Positions 44,726 through 53,595 of a stretch of 64,000 nucleotides of DNA are shown here, one piece after another (the stretch's first letter is position 1; the number at the start of each line of letters is the position of its first letter). This DNA comes from Microcaldota archaeon (GTDB lineage: Archaea; Micrarchaeota; Micrarchaeia; Micrarchaeales; Micrarchaeaceae): assembly GCA_021845575.1 (NCBI GenBank), contig JAJZVQ010000002.1, forward strand, positions 1 through 64,000, written 5' to 3'. Under the pieces are notes generated by a model that saw nothing but the letters and a program-made list of their open reading frames with translations, ran no database searches and was not told the origin of the DNA. Made by a program: the position numbers and the translations under genes.

Positions 44726-45499
44726 TTACCTAATATACGAAGGTTTTGAGGTATCTGGCATGATTTCCCCTGGCAAGCCTCCTATTGCCATTTGCCTCTC
44801 TGCCTCTTCTAAAGCGAGATTTGTTTCTTTGGCAATCTTGTCAAGCCCTTCTGTGTTTATCTTTATATGTAGTATTTCAGAAAGTGCCTCCAATACTGCC
44901 TTTGCCGCAAGAGCATCAAAACCAACAATAGATGTTTCTCCCATTATGCATATCCCTTCAAGACCGTATAATTTTGCGAATCCGATTATGAGGCCTGCTG
45001 AACCAAGGATATATCCTTTAGTTTTACCAAATATCACTTTGGTTTTTTTGAATTTGTCGACTGTTTTTAAGTTTGTGGCGTTGCCAAATACGCGTGGCGA
45101 GTCGCCGAGTTTTTCATTTGAAAGGTAACCTCCTATCGTGTAAATAAATTTGCCGTTAAGCTCATTCATAAAAAACCGTACTATTTTCTCATTTAATTCG
45201 TATTGTCCTTCCGGTAATGCCTGGAAGTCGCCAGTAAGTAAAATTATTTCTGTGCCTGCACCCTTCGGTTTAATAAGATAAAATTTATTGTTTATCATTT
45301 TAATTCCGCCGTTTTTGGTCATTGCAACTTGGTAAGGAAAATAGGGGGAGTAAAGAGTCGCTATTTTTTCTGCTTTGAACTCTTTTTTTATGTGCTCCGC
45401 CACTATCCTTCCTACATTTCCTATTCCGGGCAACCCTACTATTAGGATAGGGTTCTTCAATTTAATGTCCTTTTTCATTATTATTGTAGTTCCTTTCAT
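44726..45499 (-). CDS. PAC2-family protein (proteasome assembly chaperone-like)
   Basis: A 257-aa protein with ILIVGLPGIGNVGRIVAEHIKKE at the start, LTGDFQALPEGQYEL, TIGGYLSNEKLGDSP, and ICIMGETSIVGFDALAAKAVLEAL, the PAC2/ATP-grasp-like superfamily layout. Archaeal PAC2 proteins (PbaA/PbaB) help assemble the proteasome or related barrels. C-terminal part (TNLALEEAERQM) is coiled. ATG at 45478 is an alternative start. Confidence 0.82.
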   Translation of the reverse strand: MKGTTIIMKKDIKLKNPILIVGLPGIGNVGRIVAEHIKKEFKAEKIATLYSPYFPYQVAMTKNGGIKMINNKFYLIKPKGAGTEIILLTGDFQALPEGQYELNEKIVRFFMNELNGKFIYTIGGYLSNEKLGDSPRVFGNATNLKTVDKFKKTKVIFGKTKGYILGSAGLIIGFAKLYGLEGICIMGETSIVGFDALAAKAVLEALSEILHIKINTEGLDKIAKETNLALEEAERQMAIGGLPGEIMPDTSKPSYIR

Positions 45500-45670
45500 A
45501 AAAATCCCTATTGTATCAATTTCTTCGTCTTGATGACGATAATCGCAATGCCAGAATAATCCCTTTTGTTAATTTATCTTGAATTTGTGTCTTTGTGAGT
45601 TTTACTGCGTAGTTTCTTTTGACGCACTGATAATTATATGAAGATTTATATAAATTTTACTTATTTTATT

Positions 45671-45732
45671 CTGCGGTTCGCTCTCATCCCGCAATGAAAA
45701 CCTTTGCTAATTTCTAGGTAGGTTTTGTTTTT
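45671..45732 (+). ncRNA. Candidate structured small RNA
   Basis: In the 238-base gap between the PAC2 and aIF2alpha genes, GATTTATATAAATTTT (45643-45658) is a good TATA box, and a GC-richer segment begins about 20-25 bases later. It can form TGCGG/CCGCA (45672-45676 with 45689-45693) and AAAACCT/AGGTTTT (45697-45703 with 45720-45726), the second followed by GTTTTT, like a terminator. No known RNA family recognised; the TATA palindrome could also serve the minus-strand PAC2 gene. Confidence 0.35.
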
Positions 45733-45737
45733 AATTA

Positions 45738-46541
45738 TTACAAGGTGTTTAGTATGTCAGTCTTCTCTTTTTTCAGTTTTTCCTTTTCTAGAGAGTATTT
45801 TCCTTCTTTTAATTTGTTTTTTATTACCTCTATTGAATCCTTTATCTTGTTTTCGGCGATTATATAATCTTCTGCTTCTGCAACTAACCTGTATTTGGGT
45901 GCAGAAATGTATTCTACTGAGACTCCGTTGCCTTCTATTTCTGAAAGGATATTTTTTATTTCGGATATTCCTTTTTTGGTATTATATGAAACCAGGGATA
46001 GAGTATAAATTACTTTGTACACCTTTTCTTTTTTGTTGGATTCCAGAAGTTTTAGAACCATATCTTTCAGCTTTTTGGGTATTGCTGACTTTTTGAATTG
46101 TTCAGAATTTTCTGACGCATTTTGCATAAATTGAGTAAACCCTCCGAAGTCGGTCATTATGTAATTTACATACTTGTCCTTTTCGGTTTGGTCTATTATT
46201 TTTAGCTTTTTCATTGCTTGCTGAAATAAGGCTGAAAGTCTTTTTTCTAAATTATACGTATTAAGTTTTTCTTTTGATTCTTTGTTTGTAATTTTTTTGA
46301 TTGAAACGTCTATTGTTCCTTTCTCCTTGTCTATATAGATAACTTTGCATACTACTATCTGGCCGTTATGCACAAATTCGTGTATGTTTTTTATCCATCC
46401 TGAAGAAACTTCCCTTATCGGAAGAAAAACGTCAATGTCATTGTACTCTGGAAGTTTACAGTATGCACCGAACTGCGCCACTCTGATTACTTTCGCTATA
46501 ACACTACTGCCCACTTGTGGTCTTAAATTTATTTCACCCAT
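45738..46541 (-). CDS. Translation initiation factor 2, alpha subunit
   Basis: A 267-aa aIF2alpha, part of the factor that brings initiator tRNA to the ribosome. The N-terminal S1 domain reads PQVGSSVIAKVIRVAQFGAYCKLPEY and FLPIREVSSGWIKNI, then the helical domain and a C-terminal alpha-beta domain (KYRLVAEAEDYIIAENKI). It follows L44e in a GINS-L44e-aIF2alpha run; S27e and Nop10, often found here, are missing. Confidence 0.94.
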   Translation of the reverse strand: MGEINLRPQVGSSVIAKVIRVAQFGAYCKLPEYNDIDVFLPIREVSSGWIKNIHEFVHNGQIVVCKVIYIDKEKGTIDVSIKKITNKESKEKLNTYNLEKRLSALFQQAMKKLKIIDQTEKDKYVNYIMTDFGGFTQFMQNASENSEQFKKSAIPKKLKDMVLKLLESNKKEKVYKVIYTLSLVSYNTKKGISEIKNILSEIEGNGVSVEYISAPKYRLVAEAEDYIIAENKIKDSIEVIKNKLKEGKYSLEKEKLKKEKTDILNTL

Positions 46542-46562
46542 AAACTCCTTTAGATAATTATA

Positions 46563-46847
46563 TTATGCAGTTTCTAGTTTCTTTTTTGTTCTTGTGCCCA
46601 TAACCCTTTCTATAGTATAATTGCATTTTATGCATTTTAGCAATACTTTTTGCCGCTTTGATACTTTTTTTACTGGCGTAGGTCCTTTTATCTTGCCGTG
46701 ATAACCTAGCAGTTTGCGGTTTCTTCTTCTTGTCCCTATATTTAAACCTATCCCTCGACCAGAACCCTTAGAATAAACTTTTACAGCGTGTTTTGTGTGG
46801 GTATTGCATTTCGGACAGTAGGTTGTGATCTCTTTTGACATTTTCAT
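46563..46847 (-). CDS. rpl44e: 50S ribosomal protein L44e
   Basis: A 94-aa zinc-ribbon protein: YCPKCNTHTKH and LKCIKCNYTIER give the two CxxC halves, with RRRNRKLLGYHGKIKGPTP between. Start ATG at 46847, with GTGAT 5-6 bases upstream; a GTG overlapping the GINS stop is less likely. Confidence 0.94.
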   Translation of the reverse strand: MKMSKEITTYCPKCNTHTKHAVKVYSKGSGRGIGLNIGTRRRNRKLLGYHGKIKGPTPVKKVSKRQKVLLKCIKCNYTIERVMGTRTKKKLETA

Positions 46848-46855
46848 TTTTATCA

Positions 46856-47341
46856 CTATATAATTTTGCAGATATTGTTATTTATTAGAAACTTTTTATC
46901 TTCTTCGTTTTCCGCGAATATAAATTGGTCTTTCTCTAAAGGACCTATTTCATTGCCTGAAGGGAGTATTATTTTTGGGATTGATTGCAATGCCAATAAA
47001 TTTTTATTGTCCGTTTCTTCAAGGTTCAGCTTTTCTGAGTTTATGATAACTAATAGTTTTTCGTAATAGTTTTGTTCTATAACAGGCATTGGCTGAGGTA
47101 CTTGTTTATTATATGCCAAGTAAATTAATATCTTCTGCTTTCTTTTTTTATATATATTATATAACATTTTTAGCATGTTCTCTTTGACTGTATCAGTTTC
47201 TTCTGTCGATTTGACTGGTTTTTTTATAAAAGTTATAATTTCATCGTAAAATGTTTTAGGTATAAACTGTATTTCTGAAGTTTGCTTTTCTTTTTGCCAG
47301 ATTTTCCATACATTATCAAGAATTTCAGAATCGTTTATTAT
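46856..47341 (-). CDS. GINS-family replication protein (Gins15/51-like), non-standard start
   Basis: About 160 aa. The frame stays open from a TAG at 47348-47350 to the stop at 46856. The C-terminus is diagnostic: SIPKIILPSGNEIGPLEKDQ then EEDKKFLINNNICKII, like the GINS C-terminal domain. The N-terminal helical region (SEILDNVWKIWQKEKQ, FIPKTFYDEIITFIKK) lies upstream of the first ATG (47176), so a start there would truncate it. No ATG, GTG or TTG occurs in this upstream part; the candidates are ATA at 47341 or 47338, right after GGGTGGT. GINS works with MCM and Cdc45/RecJ at the fork. First gene of the L44e operon. Confidence 0.7.
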   Translation of the reverse strand: MINDSEILDNVWKIWQKEKQTSEIQFIPKTFYDEIITFIKKPVKSTEETDTVKENMLKMLYNIYKKRKQKILIYLAYNKQVPQPMPVIEQNYYEKLLVIINSEKLNLEETDNKNLLALQSIPKIILPSGNEIGPLEKDQFIFAENEEDKKFLINNNICKII

Positions 47342-47433
47342 ACCACCCTATTATTCCGTTATTATTTATATTCGTTTTAAGGTTTTTTTATATTTATTAA
47401 TAATGATTTTATTAACATATAATAATATAACAT

Positions 47434-47566
47434 ATTGGCTGATTAGTGGAACTGCAGGGTCTGGCTGTATTTAGCGAGGAGTGGATTTGAACCACCGATC
47501 TCCGGGTTATGAGCCCGGCGGGCACTCCAGACTACCCCACCTCGCTCTAAAAATATAATCAGCCAA
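47434..47566. repeat. 12-bp inverted repeat flanking the initiator tRNA
   Basis: ATTGGCTGATTA (47434-47445) and TAATCAGCCAAT (47556-47567) are perfect reverse complements lying 26 bases 3' and 9 bases 5' of the tRNA. The pre-tRNA leader and trailer could pair into a stem that encloses the tRNA. Confidence 0.6.
47472..47546 (-). tRNA. Initiator tRNA-Met (CAT)
   Basis: A 75-nt intronless tRNA. Acceptor AGCGAGG/CCTCGCT ends with an A1-U72 type pair typical of archaeal initiators, and the anticodon stem CCGGG/CCCGG has the three consecutive G-C pairs around loop CTCATAA. T-arm GGTGG-TTCAAAT-CCACT. Discriminator A; no encoded CCA. Confidence 0.92.
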
Positions 47567-47661
47567 TTAATATAGTCACAAACAATAATATTTGTAAAGA
47601 AAAGAATATAATAATAAAGGATTATAACAAGCCAGTACAATAAAACAAAAAAAGGGTATTT

Positions 47662-48261
47662 ATGATAAAATTAATAATATTTGACTTAGGAGGGGTAGTA
47701 ATAAATTATTACGAAGAGCAGTATTTTGATTTTTTGAGCAAAAAAACAGGCATAAATACAAAAAAAATAAAAGCAGCATTTTCTGACATAATAAAACAAC
47801 AAGAAGCAGGAAAAATAACTCTATCAGAAATGGAGAAAATAGCAATAAAGCGGCTCAATATAAACCGCAACGTCTTGGAGTGGTCAAACACATTCAAAAG
47901 AATAGCAAAACCAAACAAAAAAACCCTCATAACTGTCAGGCAACTAAAGAAAAATTATAAAGTCGTACTGCTAACCAATATAAGTTATAGTAGGTATATT
48001 TCCGCAACACGATTTATTTTTGACAAAACTCTTTTCAAAAAAAGGTTTGTATCCTGTTACTTAAAGATGAGAAAACCAGACAAAAAGATATACCTCTATG
48101 TACTAAAGGTGATGAAGGTTAAGCCGAGCGAAGCAATCTTTATAGACAATTTAAAAGAGAATGTTGCAGGTGCGGAAAAGGTAGGCATACACGGACTGCT
48201 CTTCACAAGCAATGAAAAGCTTATAACAGATCTCAAAAAAATCCGAATCCGTTTTAACTAA
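47662..48261 (+). CDS. HAD-superfamily hydrolase
   Basis: A 199-aa HAD phosphatase. Motif I IFDLGGVVINYYE holds the nucleophile Asp; motif II VVLLTNISYSR; motif III Lys in KMRKPDKKIYLYVLK; motif IV IFIDNLKENVAGAEKVGI. The LGG variant in motif I is that of YihX-like members. Alpha-helical cap between motifs I and II (type I). Substrate unknown. Divergent from the initiator tRNA. Confidence 0.88.
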   Translation: MIKLIIFDLGGVVINYYEEQYFDFLSKKTGINTKKIKAAFSDIIKQQEAGKITLSEMEKIAIKRLNINRNVLEWSNTFKRIAKPNKKTLITVRQLKKNYKVVLLTNISYSRYISATRFIFDKTLFKKRFVSCYLKMRKPDKKIYLYVLKVMKVKPSEAIFIDNLKENVAGAEKVGIHGLLFTSNEKLITDLKKIRIRFN

Positions 48262-48335
48262 TTCAAAACCTCTTTTCAAGCAACCTATAGAGTGGAAGAA
48301 AAAATGTGAGATGGGAGGGTCCATCTCGTTTGCAA

Positions 48336-48608
48336 TTACTTATATTTCCTCTCCTTTAACCTAGTTTTTATTCCGTTGCAGTCTACCTTAATCCTTACTT
48401 GATACTCTTTCCACCAACCGCTTCTTGCTCGCTCCCTCACCAAGCCATACGCAAATGCTGTTGTTTTGACTGCTTCATATATCTCACTCACTACTTTGCT
48501 TTCCACTTTCGGGTTAAGGATTTCACAGGTCTCCCTCAAAACCATTTTTATAGACTTTTCTGCATTTTCCGTAGCTTTCGCTAACTCTTTTTTCTTTTTT
48601 TCTTCCAC
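48336..48608 (-). CDS. Hypothetical small basic protein
   Basis: A 90-aa Lys/Glu-rich protein without membrane segments; a helical N-terminus (KKKELAKATENAEKSIKMVL) is followed by a basic aromatic stretch (ARSGWWKEYQVRIKVD). No family recognised. A clean reading frame next to the HAD gene. Confidence 0.5.
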   Translation of the reverse strand: MEEKKKKELAKATENAEKSIKMVLRETCEILNPKVESKVVSEIYEAVKTTAFAYGLVRERARSGWWKEYQVRIKVDCNGIKTRLKERKYK

Positions 48609-48682
48609 TCTATCACCCAGAGAATGAGACGGTTACCGCACCGTATTTTATGGCGTCGGTCACGCTCTTTCTTATATATATT

Positions 48683-48826
48683 TACTAAAGTAAAATATTT
48701 ATACTTTATTAAAAATAATTACCTCTAGTATCTATTAAAATTATGATACGAGAATAAAAGAGAGAAACGGTATAACACAACCGGCAAGTAAAAATATACC
48801 AACATCCTTATTTATTTACTTTAGTA
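48683..48826. repeat. Inverted-repeat pair in the 48.6-48.9 kb gap
   Basis: In the 329-base gap, TACTAAAGTAAA (48683-48694) and TTTACTTTAGTA (48815-48826) are perfect reverse complements, 120 bases apart. The first copy is itself near-palindromic (TTTACT-AA-AGTAAA). They could be operators or a folding element. The rest of the gap is AT-rich except for the candidate RNA. Confidence 0.45.
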
Positions 48827-48861
48827 GCAAGATTTATATATTTATATATTCATAATTATAT

Positions 48862-48914
48862 TGCCGGGTTTTTCTCGGTTTACCCAGAAATGAGGCGGCA
48901 ACATGCCGCCTTAA
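48862..48914 (+). ncRNA. Candidate structured small RNA
   Basis: Immediately before the 3' end of the lytic transglycosylase gene. A strong TATA-like TTTATATATTTATA (48833-48846) is followed about 20 bases later by a GC-rich segment with hairpins GGGT/ACCC (48866-48869 with 48882-48885) and AGGCGGCA-ACA-TGCCGCCT (48893-48911). The second is a perfect 8-bp stem, followed by TTAAATT. No known family. Confidence 0.35.
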
Positions 48915-48937
48915 ATTATAATGTTTACAAAATTTAT

Positions 48938-49936
48938 TTATCCTATATTTATGCTTGCCCTATCAATCTCTTTATTTTTGGCAATTTCAACTATCTGGCT
49001 TTTTTCTTGCAATCTTAATTTATAAATAAGCAGCGTTGCACCATTCACCGCATTAACATAATCTGCCTTTTCAAATGCAGAAGCACCTTTATAATTAACA
49101 TCCTCAATCACTCCAGATATCCCGCGATTATAACTAGCAATTACTAAAGAAACCATGTCCTGAAGTTTTGGATCAGGTTGCACCCCTTCCAACAAATCTG
49201 AAAAATATTTAATTATACTGTTTTTGCCATCATTACCAATTAATTTTGTTACTGCCTCATTTAAAATTGCAGTGCCTGCGCCGATATTCATTTTAGGATT
49301 AAATACATTTTCCCAATTAAGATTATACTTTTCAAAATGTATTGGATTTATCTGCATAAGCCCTGCTGCGCCAACATCTGATTTTTCATAATTTTTACCC
49401 GCAGATTCAATCATAATAATGCCACAGATAAGTTCTGGAGGGAGATTATACTCTTTTGCGATAGGTTTTACCTCCTCCCAGAATTTTTCTATGACGCCGC
49501 TTGCAATTTCTACATTAACATTTTTACTGTATTTGCCGTATTTTGCTATTATTTCATGGATCGGAATAGTTTTTGGTGCGTACATTAAAACGAAATTATT
49601 TTGTTTAACTCTCTGTCCTCCCCATAACTCTTTATTCATTTTAGTTGAATAAACAAAAGGCAATAAGGATATGTGATTTTTATTCTGTTCAACCAATCGA
49701 TAAGTCAACCTTTTCTTATTTTCAATATGCTTATATCCCTTGTTTAATAAAATAGTGGCTGCAGGTTTTCCTGATTCTGATACTGATACTGGTTTTGAAA
49801 TATTCGGTGCCGTCAAAGAAGCCACGCCAACAAATGCCGTAAGCGCAACTATACCTAAGGCTGCCTTGACTTTTTTAACCTTCTCTATGGCCTTTAAATT
49901 TTTCCTTGTTTTTTCTATGTCTATCGATTTATCCAC
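48938..49936 (-). CDS. Secreted lytic transglycosylase (SLT/lysozyme-like)
   Basis: A 332-aa protein with an N-terminal signal (KKVKAALGIVALTAFVGVASL) and a C-terminal SLT domain (about 150-310). The catalytic Glu is in CGIIMIESAGK (E177), followed by GAAGLMQINP and the far part LVIASYNRGISGV, the three SLT signatures. The enzyme family cleaves the glycan backbone of bacterial peptidoglycan. The middle (about 60-150) is of unknown type. The start is GTG at 49936; there is no in-frame ATG until residue 100. Very unexpected in an archaeon. Confidence 0.92.
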   Translation of the reverse strand: MDKSIDIEKTRKNLKAIEKVKKVKAALGIVALTAFVGVASLTAPNISKPVSVSESGKPAATILLNKGYKHIENKKRLTYRLVEQNKNHISLLPFVYSTKMNKELWGGQRVKQNNFVLMYAPKTIPIHEIIAKYGKYSKNVNVEIASGVIEKFWEEVKPIAKEYNLPPELICGIIMIESAGKNYEKSDVGAAGLMQINPIHFEKYNLNWENVFNPKMNIGAGTAILNEAVTKLIGNDGKNSIIKYFSDLLEGVQPDPKLQDMVSLVIASYNRGISGVIEDVNYKGASAFEKADYVNAVNGATLLIYKLRLQEKSQIVEIAKNKEIDRASINIG

Positions 49937-50082
49937 CGTTATGCGCCTCTTTTCAAACTTATCCTGTCCTAAATCTCCTAAATATCTAATAATCTTTTAA
50001 TATTCTATTTATCTAAATATTTATACCTAATCACAAAAACGGCGGCGCTATCAAATAACCTGTTCAAGGAAAACCAAGTTCC

Positions 50083-51012
50083 CTATTTTGTCATTACTTT
50101 ACATGAATCCTTTTCGACAATTAGCAAAACTTCTGATTGTGAAACAATTTTATTTCCCGTTTCGACCAGTACAGGGTTTCTTTTTAGCGCCCCTGTTTTT
50201 ACAAGTTCTTGTATTCCAGAATAAAGTGCAAATTTTGATCCCGCCATTTCCGCAAGCCACCTAGCAGCAAACGGCTCATTAGCGTATCTCTCTTTTATTT
50301 TAGCCAAAATATTTCTGGATATTTGGGATCTTGTCTGTGTATCCTCTACATATGTATATATTTCACATAGGTCTCCATCGGTCACAAACCCTTTTCCTGA
50401 AGAGATAGTGGCAAAAGGCTCTATGGCAACCACCATACCCTCTTTGAGTTCTGTTTCATTATCGTCCTCGTAGTTAGGTATAAATATTCCTCCATGCAAA
50501 TTATTTTTTTCGACACTGTGCCCGCCAAGATTTCTTATGGGAATCATCCCAAATTTTTTTATACTATCTTCTATAATTTTCCCCACCTCTTTTGCTTTTA
50601 TCCCGTCTTTTATGCTGCTTATTGCATTTTCAAGTGCACTCTCGGTCGCTTCCAAAAGATTTTGATTTTCTCCAGACAAATCAACAGTGACTGCGCAATC
50701 GCCATAAAATCCTTCCTTCTCTGCCCCAAAATCTATTTTTACGACGTCTCTCTCTCCAAATACCCTATCATCATCTAAAGACGGAGTATAATGTGCCGCC
50801 TCGCTGTTTATAGACAAATTCAAGGGAAATGCCAGTCCAAACCCGCTGTCTAAGACAAATTTTTCAATACTTTCGGCAATATCCAATGCCTTCGCCCCAG
50901 GTTTTACTATATCCTTCGCCTTCATGATTGCTTTGTACGAAATTCTTCCTACGTCTTCGAGAATTTTTTCGTTACCCGTTCCTGTACCATTTTCCGTTTT
51001 TTCTTCATTCAT
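50083..51012 (-). CDS. map: Methionine aminopeptidase (type II)
   Basis: A 309-aa metalloprotease removing the N-terminal Met of new proteins. Metal ligands are visible: KIDFGAEKEGFYGDCAVTV (two Asp), GGHSVEKNNLHGG (His), VVAIEPFATI (Glu) and the last Glu in LLIVEKDS. The winged insertion (NEPFAARWLAEMAGSKFALYSGIQELVK) marks type II. Follows polB with a 19-base gap, probably one transcript. Confidence 0.95.
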   Translation of the reverse strand: MNEEKTENGTGTGNEKILEDVGRISYKAIMKAKDIVKPGAKALDIAESIEKFVLDSGFGLAFPLNLSINSEAAHYTPSLDDDRVFGERDVVKIDFGAEKEGFYGDCAVTVDLSGENQNLLEATESALENAISSIKDGIKAKEVGKIIEDSIKKFGMIPIRNLGGHSVEKNNLHGGIFIPNYEDDNETELKEGMVVAIEPFATISSGKGFVTDGDLCEIYTYVEDTQTRSQISRNILAKIKERYANEPFAARWLAEMAGSKFALYSGIQELVKTGALKRNPVLVETGNKIVSQSEVLLIVEKDSCKVMTK

Positions 51013-51031
51013 TAATTCACCAAATATTCAA

Positions 51032-53470
51032 TCATAATTTTTTCTGCGTCCCAATCCCCTTAAGTTCATCCTCATTCAAATTCAATTCTTTTAGTATCCT
51101 CATTGTAGCTGGCATTATCTGGTTGTTGATATAATATTCAGCATCATAATCCTTCGCAAATTCCAAAAGTTCTGCCTTGTCTGATATGGAACTGCCTGCC
51201 TTTGTTATCACATAACCTATTACAGAATGTTCAATTTCACTTCTTTTTTTCCCGTTTTCGATAGCCTTTTTCGCCGCCGCAAGTTCTGGGGATTTTATGT
51301 CATAACTATCTATACCTTTTCTTAAATGTGTGTTTATTACAAGTTCGCTCAAAGGAACTTCTCCATCCCTCAATTTTTTAATAACATCTTTTATAATCCC
51401 TATTGATTTCTCAATACTGCCCTCTTTAAGTATTGTCTCCAATACCTCCCTTTGCGTATCTCGCGCAATCTTCGACCAATCCCTTCTGACAAGTTCAAAT
51501 CCCCTTATTTTTATCCTTCCCGATTCTGTAATCATTGCATATTTCTTCTTTGCACCCAAAGAATTCGATTTTTCATTTTTTTTGCTGACAAAGATTCCCC
51601 TAACATAAAAATTTTCAAGTTCAAGTTCCATCCCATCAGGAAGTTTTCCGTTAAACTTTTTTATTAATTCAAGTACATAATCCTTAGTCTTGCTTTCGAG
51701 CAACAAAACAACCGAATCTGTATCAGCGTATAGAACGCGTAATCCCCCATTTTCCACTTCTTTGATAGCTTCTTGGATATATCTGCGACTATAAGCGGTT
51801 ATGCTGGCCGCACATTCCCTAGAATACCATCTAGATCTTGAATACCCCAGATACCCATAAAACGCATTTGCAGGGATTTTTAGTGCCTGTGACCTCGACC
51901 CCAAGGAGATATCCCCTGGGTTTTGCTTGTAAATCTTTTTTACTTTTTTCCTTTCGTTTATCAATATTGTAAGGATTGTAGGCATTATACTCTTACGGTT
52001 TTTACTAAATTTTATCCCTATCGGGGATTCATAATACTCTTCACAATCTACACATATTGAAGACGGGTCTATGTTGTGGGCAATTATTACCGAAGGATAA
52101 AGACTTTTAAAATCAAATATCGCCAAATTATTGTACACTCCGGGATCAGGTGTCTTTACAAATGCCCCTTCAACCGGATTTTGCAGTCTTCTCCTTATTT
52201 CTTTTTCGTCAGGTTTATTGGGGATTATCTCGTTAAACAGGAACGCATACCTCATTAGCATATATTCCACAAGCTGCCCTGTAGTGGAAACGGATGTGTC
52301 GCTTATCATACTCCCAGTAATTCTTGAAAGTTCAATCATGATCGGAAAAAAGGTATCGTAAACCTTCTGTAGTGCGAAGGAATCATCAAGATTGTATTCT
52401 GCAAGGGTTTTCCTGTCCTCTTCTTCCCCGTCCCACATATTATAAATCTCTTGTTTTTGTATACTCAGTTTTTTCCCGCCTATCTCTTCATAAACATTCT
52501 TCAGCGTATAACTGTTAAGCTTGAGAAGATGTTCTGCCGCATCGACAACAGCAATAAATTTTATAACCAAATACATATCTATATGTACTCTTCCGCCTAT
52601 TTTTACCTTGTTCACAAGCCCGTGTTTTTCTATTCTGGTATCTCCAAAATTTCTACTTAGGTTAAATTTTATACCGAGTACATTTGCCCTTTTAATCAGA
52701 TAATCAATATCAAAATTTGCCGAATTATACCCCGACAGGACATCAACATCAAGCTCGTTTACCACATCTAAAAATCTTTTGATTGATTCTGCCTCATCCT
52801 TTACCTGTACCACAAAAGGCAATCCAATATTTTTATAAGTTATTACCTTGCTCTCTGTTTTTGATTGGGAACGGAAAGAATAGCTTATCATAAGGATAGG
52901 ATCTTTTTCAGGAATCGATTTTCCCCCAGGGTTATACGTTTCGATATCAAAACACATTATATTCAGTTCCTGTGCAGAATCTTCACTGCCATTTTCCATA
53001 GATATCAATTCATAATCCTCTTTTACAGCCACTCTGAATTTATATGTTTTAAATGGTATTATCCCCTTGTCTATCGCATACCTTTTCGCAAACGGAATGT
53101 CATATTCATAACATCTCCCATATCTACCAAGATATTCGCTGAATCGAGGAACTTCTGCGGGGTTGCTTAGGTATATCTGAAATAATTCTGTATTTACCCC
53201 TAATATTATTTTTGATACTTTTTTAATTTGAAGAGGTCTGATATTTTTCCCGTTTTCAGCAGGCAACGAAATTTTTTCAATATCTATGTTTTTTTCTGGG
53301 GAAAAATAAAAGTATGGTCTAAATTTCCTATCTATTATGTCATAGGAAAAAGCATCGTTGCCTTTTACGGTTATCCGTATATTGACCAATTCCATAGAAA
53401 AATAATCTATATTAAGCACTATACCCTCTACCTCCTTTATCTTCTCGCTATCAGAAAGTATTTCCCCCAT
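51032..53470 (-). CDS. polB: DNA polymerase, family B
   Basis: An 812-aa replicative polymerase. Exonuclease motif I is MCFDIETYNPGG, exo II YNSANFDIDYLI, exo III YNLDDSFALQKVY; polymerase motifs A FDFKSLYPSVII, B KIPANAFYGYLGYSRSRWYS and C YADTDSVVLL; then the thumb. No inteins. Reads with map downstream. Confidence 0.96.
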   Translation of the reverse strand: MGEILSDSEKIKEVEGIVLNIDYFSMELVNIRITVKGNDAFSYDIIDRKFRPYFYFSPEKNIDIEKISLPAENGKNIRPLQIKKVSKIILGVNTELFQIYLSNPAEVPRFSEYLGRYGRCYEYDIPFAKRYAIDKGIIPFKTYKFRVAVKEDYELISMENGSEDSAQELNIMCFDIETYNPGGKSIPEKDPILMISYSFRSQSKTESKVITYKNIGLPFVVQVKDEAESIKRFLDVVNELDVDVLSGYNSANFDIDYLIKRANVLGIKFNLSRNFGDTRIEKHGLVNKVKIGGRVHIDMYLVIKFIAVVDAAEHLLKLNSYTLKNVYEEIGGKKLSIQKQEIYNMWDGEEEDRKTLAEYNLDDSFALQKVYDTFFPIMIELSRITGSMISDTSVSTTGQLVEYMLMRYAFLFNEIIPNKPDEKEIRRRLQNPVEGAFVKTPDPGVYNNLAIFDFKSLYPSVIIAHNIDPSSICVDCEEYYESPIGIKFSKNRKSIMPTILTILINERKKVKKIYKQNPGDISLGSRSQALKIPANAFYGYLGYSRSRWYSRECAASITAYSRRYIQEAIKEVENGGLRVLYADTDSVVLLLESKTKDYVLELIKKFNGKLPDGMELELENFYVRGIFVSKKNEKSNSLGAKKKYAMITESGRIKIRGFELVRRDWSKIARDTQREVLETILKEGSIEKSIGIIKDVIKKLRDGEVPLSELVINTHLRKGIDSYDIKSPELAAAKKAIENGKKRSEIEHSVIGYVITKAGSSISDKAELLEFAKDYDAEYYINNQIMPATMRILKELNLNEDELKGIGTQKKL

Positions 53471-53595
53471 ACTTTTATTTGCATATAAAAGTTATTATTT
53501 GTTGTTTGTAAAGACGTTACGCCCATCACACCAAACTCAACAATTTATTTTGGGTATACACAAAATCTATTAACTTTACCTCCAAAAAAACATAT

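Noticed and set aside
47443-47640. Open frame across the initiator tRNA
   Set aside because: It overlaps the tRNA and repeats, and the residues are low-complexity; not a gene.
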